Origin: Methylocaldum sp. 14B
GTDB lineage: Bacteria; Pseudomonadota; Gammaproteobacteria; Methylococcales; Methylococcaceae
DNA length: 64,000 nt
Direction: 5' to 3'
Assembly (NCBI RefSeq): GCF_002005105.1
Contig: NZ_MSCV01000003.1
Span: 62,001 to 126,000 of the forward strand
Part shown: positions 63,430-64,000 of the stretch, one piece after another
How positions within the stretch are numbered: position 1 is the first letter of the stretch
Layout: each line of letters begins with the position of its first letter
Notes under the pieces: model-generated
Told to the model about the DNA's origin: nothing
Databases searched by the model: none
Seen by the model: only the letters and a program-made list of their open reading frames with translations
Program-made: the position numbers and the translations under genes

Positions 63430-64000
63430 ATAAACTCCTCCCGCCATCCACGACCAGCATCTGCCCGGTCACGTACGGCGCATCATCGACCAGAAACAAT
63501 ACCGCTTTCGCGATATCCGAAGCCTCCCCGGCGCGTTTCATAGGAATACGCGCCAAGATTTCAGCTTTCTTCGCGGGATCGGCGTCGTGCTCGGGCCATA
63601 GAATGGCGCCCGGCGCGACGCCATTGACTCGAATTTCCGGCGCCAACTCTTTGGCAAGAGCGCGGGTCATCGTCGCCAATCCGGCCTTGGCGAGACTGTA
63701 GACCGAATATTTCTCGATAGGATGATCGGCGTAAATGTCGCCGATGTTGATGATGCAACCCTTACGGTCGCGTAGATAGGGAACGGCCGACTGAGCCAGG
63801 AAAAACGGCGCCTTGAGGTTGCTGCCCAAGAGGTCGTTCCATTGAACCTCAGTGATCGCTCCAAACGGCGTAGGATAGAAACCGGAAGCGTTATTCACCA
63901 ACACGTCAAAACCACCCCAAAACGCCGCCGCCTGCCGAACGAGTTCGGTCAGTCTTCCCGTTTCAAGCAGATCGCCCTGCAACAAACGAACCGAGTTCGC
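63422..64000 (-). CDS. Short-chain dehydrogenase, probable pteridine reductase (partial)
   Basis: The C-terminal 190 or so residues of an SDR; the N-terminus with the TGxxxGxG nucleotide-binding loop lies beyond the right edge. Visible motifs are DVLVNNASGFYPTPFG, INIGDIYADHP, the catalytic pair YSVYSLAKAGL (Tyr and Lys four apart), RVNGVAPGAILWPEH and YVTGQMLVVDGGRSL. The NNAS-F-PT, GDIYAD and VAPGAILWPE forms are those of pteridine reductase/FolM-type enzymes, which reduce dihydropterins. The neighbouring folB and folK agree with a pterin role. Confidence 0.9.
   Translation of the reverse strand, partial: ANSVRLLQGDLLETGRLTELVRQAAAFWGGFDVLVNNASGFYPTPFGAITEVQWNDLLGSNLKAPFFLAQSAVPYLRDRKGCIINIGDIYADHPIEKYSVYSLAKAGLATMTRALAKELAPEIRVNGVAPGAILWPEHDADPAKKAEILARIPMKRAGEASDIAKAVLFLVDDAPYVTGQMLVVDGGRSLFS

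Overview
This GC-rich 64 kb window comes from a chromosome and looks gammaproteobacterial. The strongest sign is its right end, which carries the classical macromolecular synthesis genes (tsaD diverging from rpsU-yqeY-dnaG-rpoD), a tRNA-Ile(CAU) directly after rpoD, and plsY, folB and folK. Genes for making and using dihydroxyacetone (fructose-6-phosphate aldolase, DhaK, DhaL), copper redox proteins at the left edge and several families of palindromic repeats would suit a Methylococcales-type methylotroph. That last placement is only an inference, because no methane or methanol oxidation gene lies in the window.

Layout. 0-2 kb: end of a multicopper oxidase and a secreted cupredoxin/beta-propeller fusion. 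2.3-6.1 kb: periplasmic isoaspartyl methyltransferase, a large membrane protein with a spermidine-synthase-like domain, and a small lipoprotein. 6.1-12 kb: hybrid sensor kinase, class I aminotransferase and uvrB. 12-16.3 kb: dihydroxyacetone region (fsa, a HAD phosphatase, dhaL, dhaK). 16.5-21 kb: RND efflux pump and its adaptor. 21.3-22.5 kb: secreted small protein and a VapBC-type toxin-antitoxin pair. 22.6-55.8 kb: one co-directional (minus strand) nonribosomal peptide cluster. 56.2-64 kb: housekeeping genes.

The peptide cluster reads like a pyoverdine-type siderophore system with a different assembly line. A FecI sigma factor, a FecR sensor and a TonB receptor with an STN signalling domain would provide control and uptake. 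MbtH and an Sfp-type phosphopantetheinyl transferase serve the NRPSs. The first NRPS (about 3437 aa) is FAAL-carrier-C-A(Asp-like)-PCP-E-C-A(Dab-like)-PCP. The second (about 1977 aa) is C-A-PCP-E-reductase, so the chain should be released as an aldehyde or alcohol. A diaminobutyrate aminotransferase probably feeds the Dab site. A JmjC/cupin oxygenase, a P450 and a CapA-like metallophosphatase are candidate tailoring enzymes, an ABC exporter would carry the acylated product out, and a PvdQ-like acylase would remove the acyl tail in the periplasm. A PepSY membrane protein may help with iron release. No inner-membrane ferri-siderophore importer is seen.

The other outstanding feature is a family of roughly 80-125 bp hairpin elements built from degenerate 7-bp repeats. 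They sit in frame inside the RND pump gene (three copies) and the first NRPS gene (four copies). One more forms the adaptor/pump gene junction, supplying the end of one gene and the ribosome binding site and start of the next. A separate intergenic palindrome family occurs four times, and an 87 bp in-frame tandem duplication lies within the second adenylation domain of the first NRPS.
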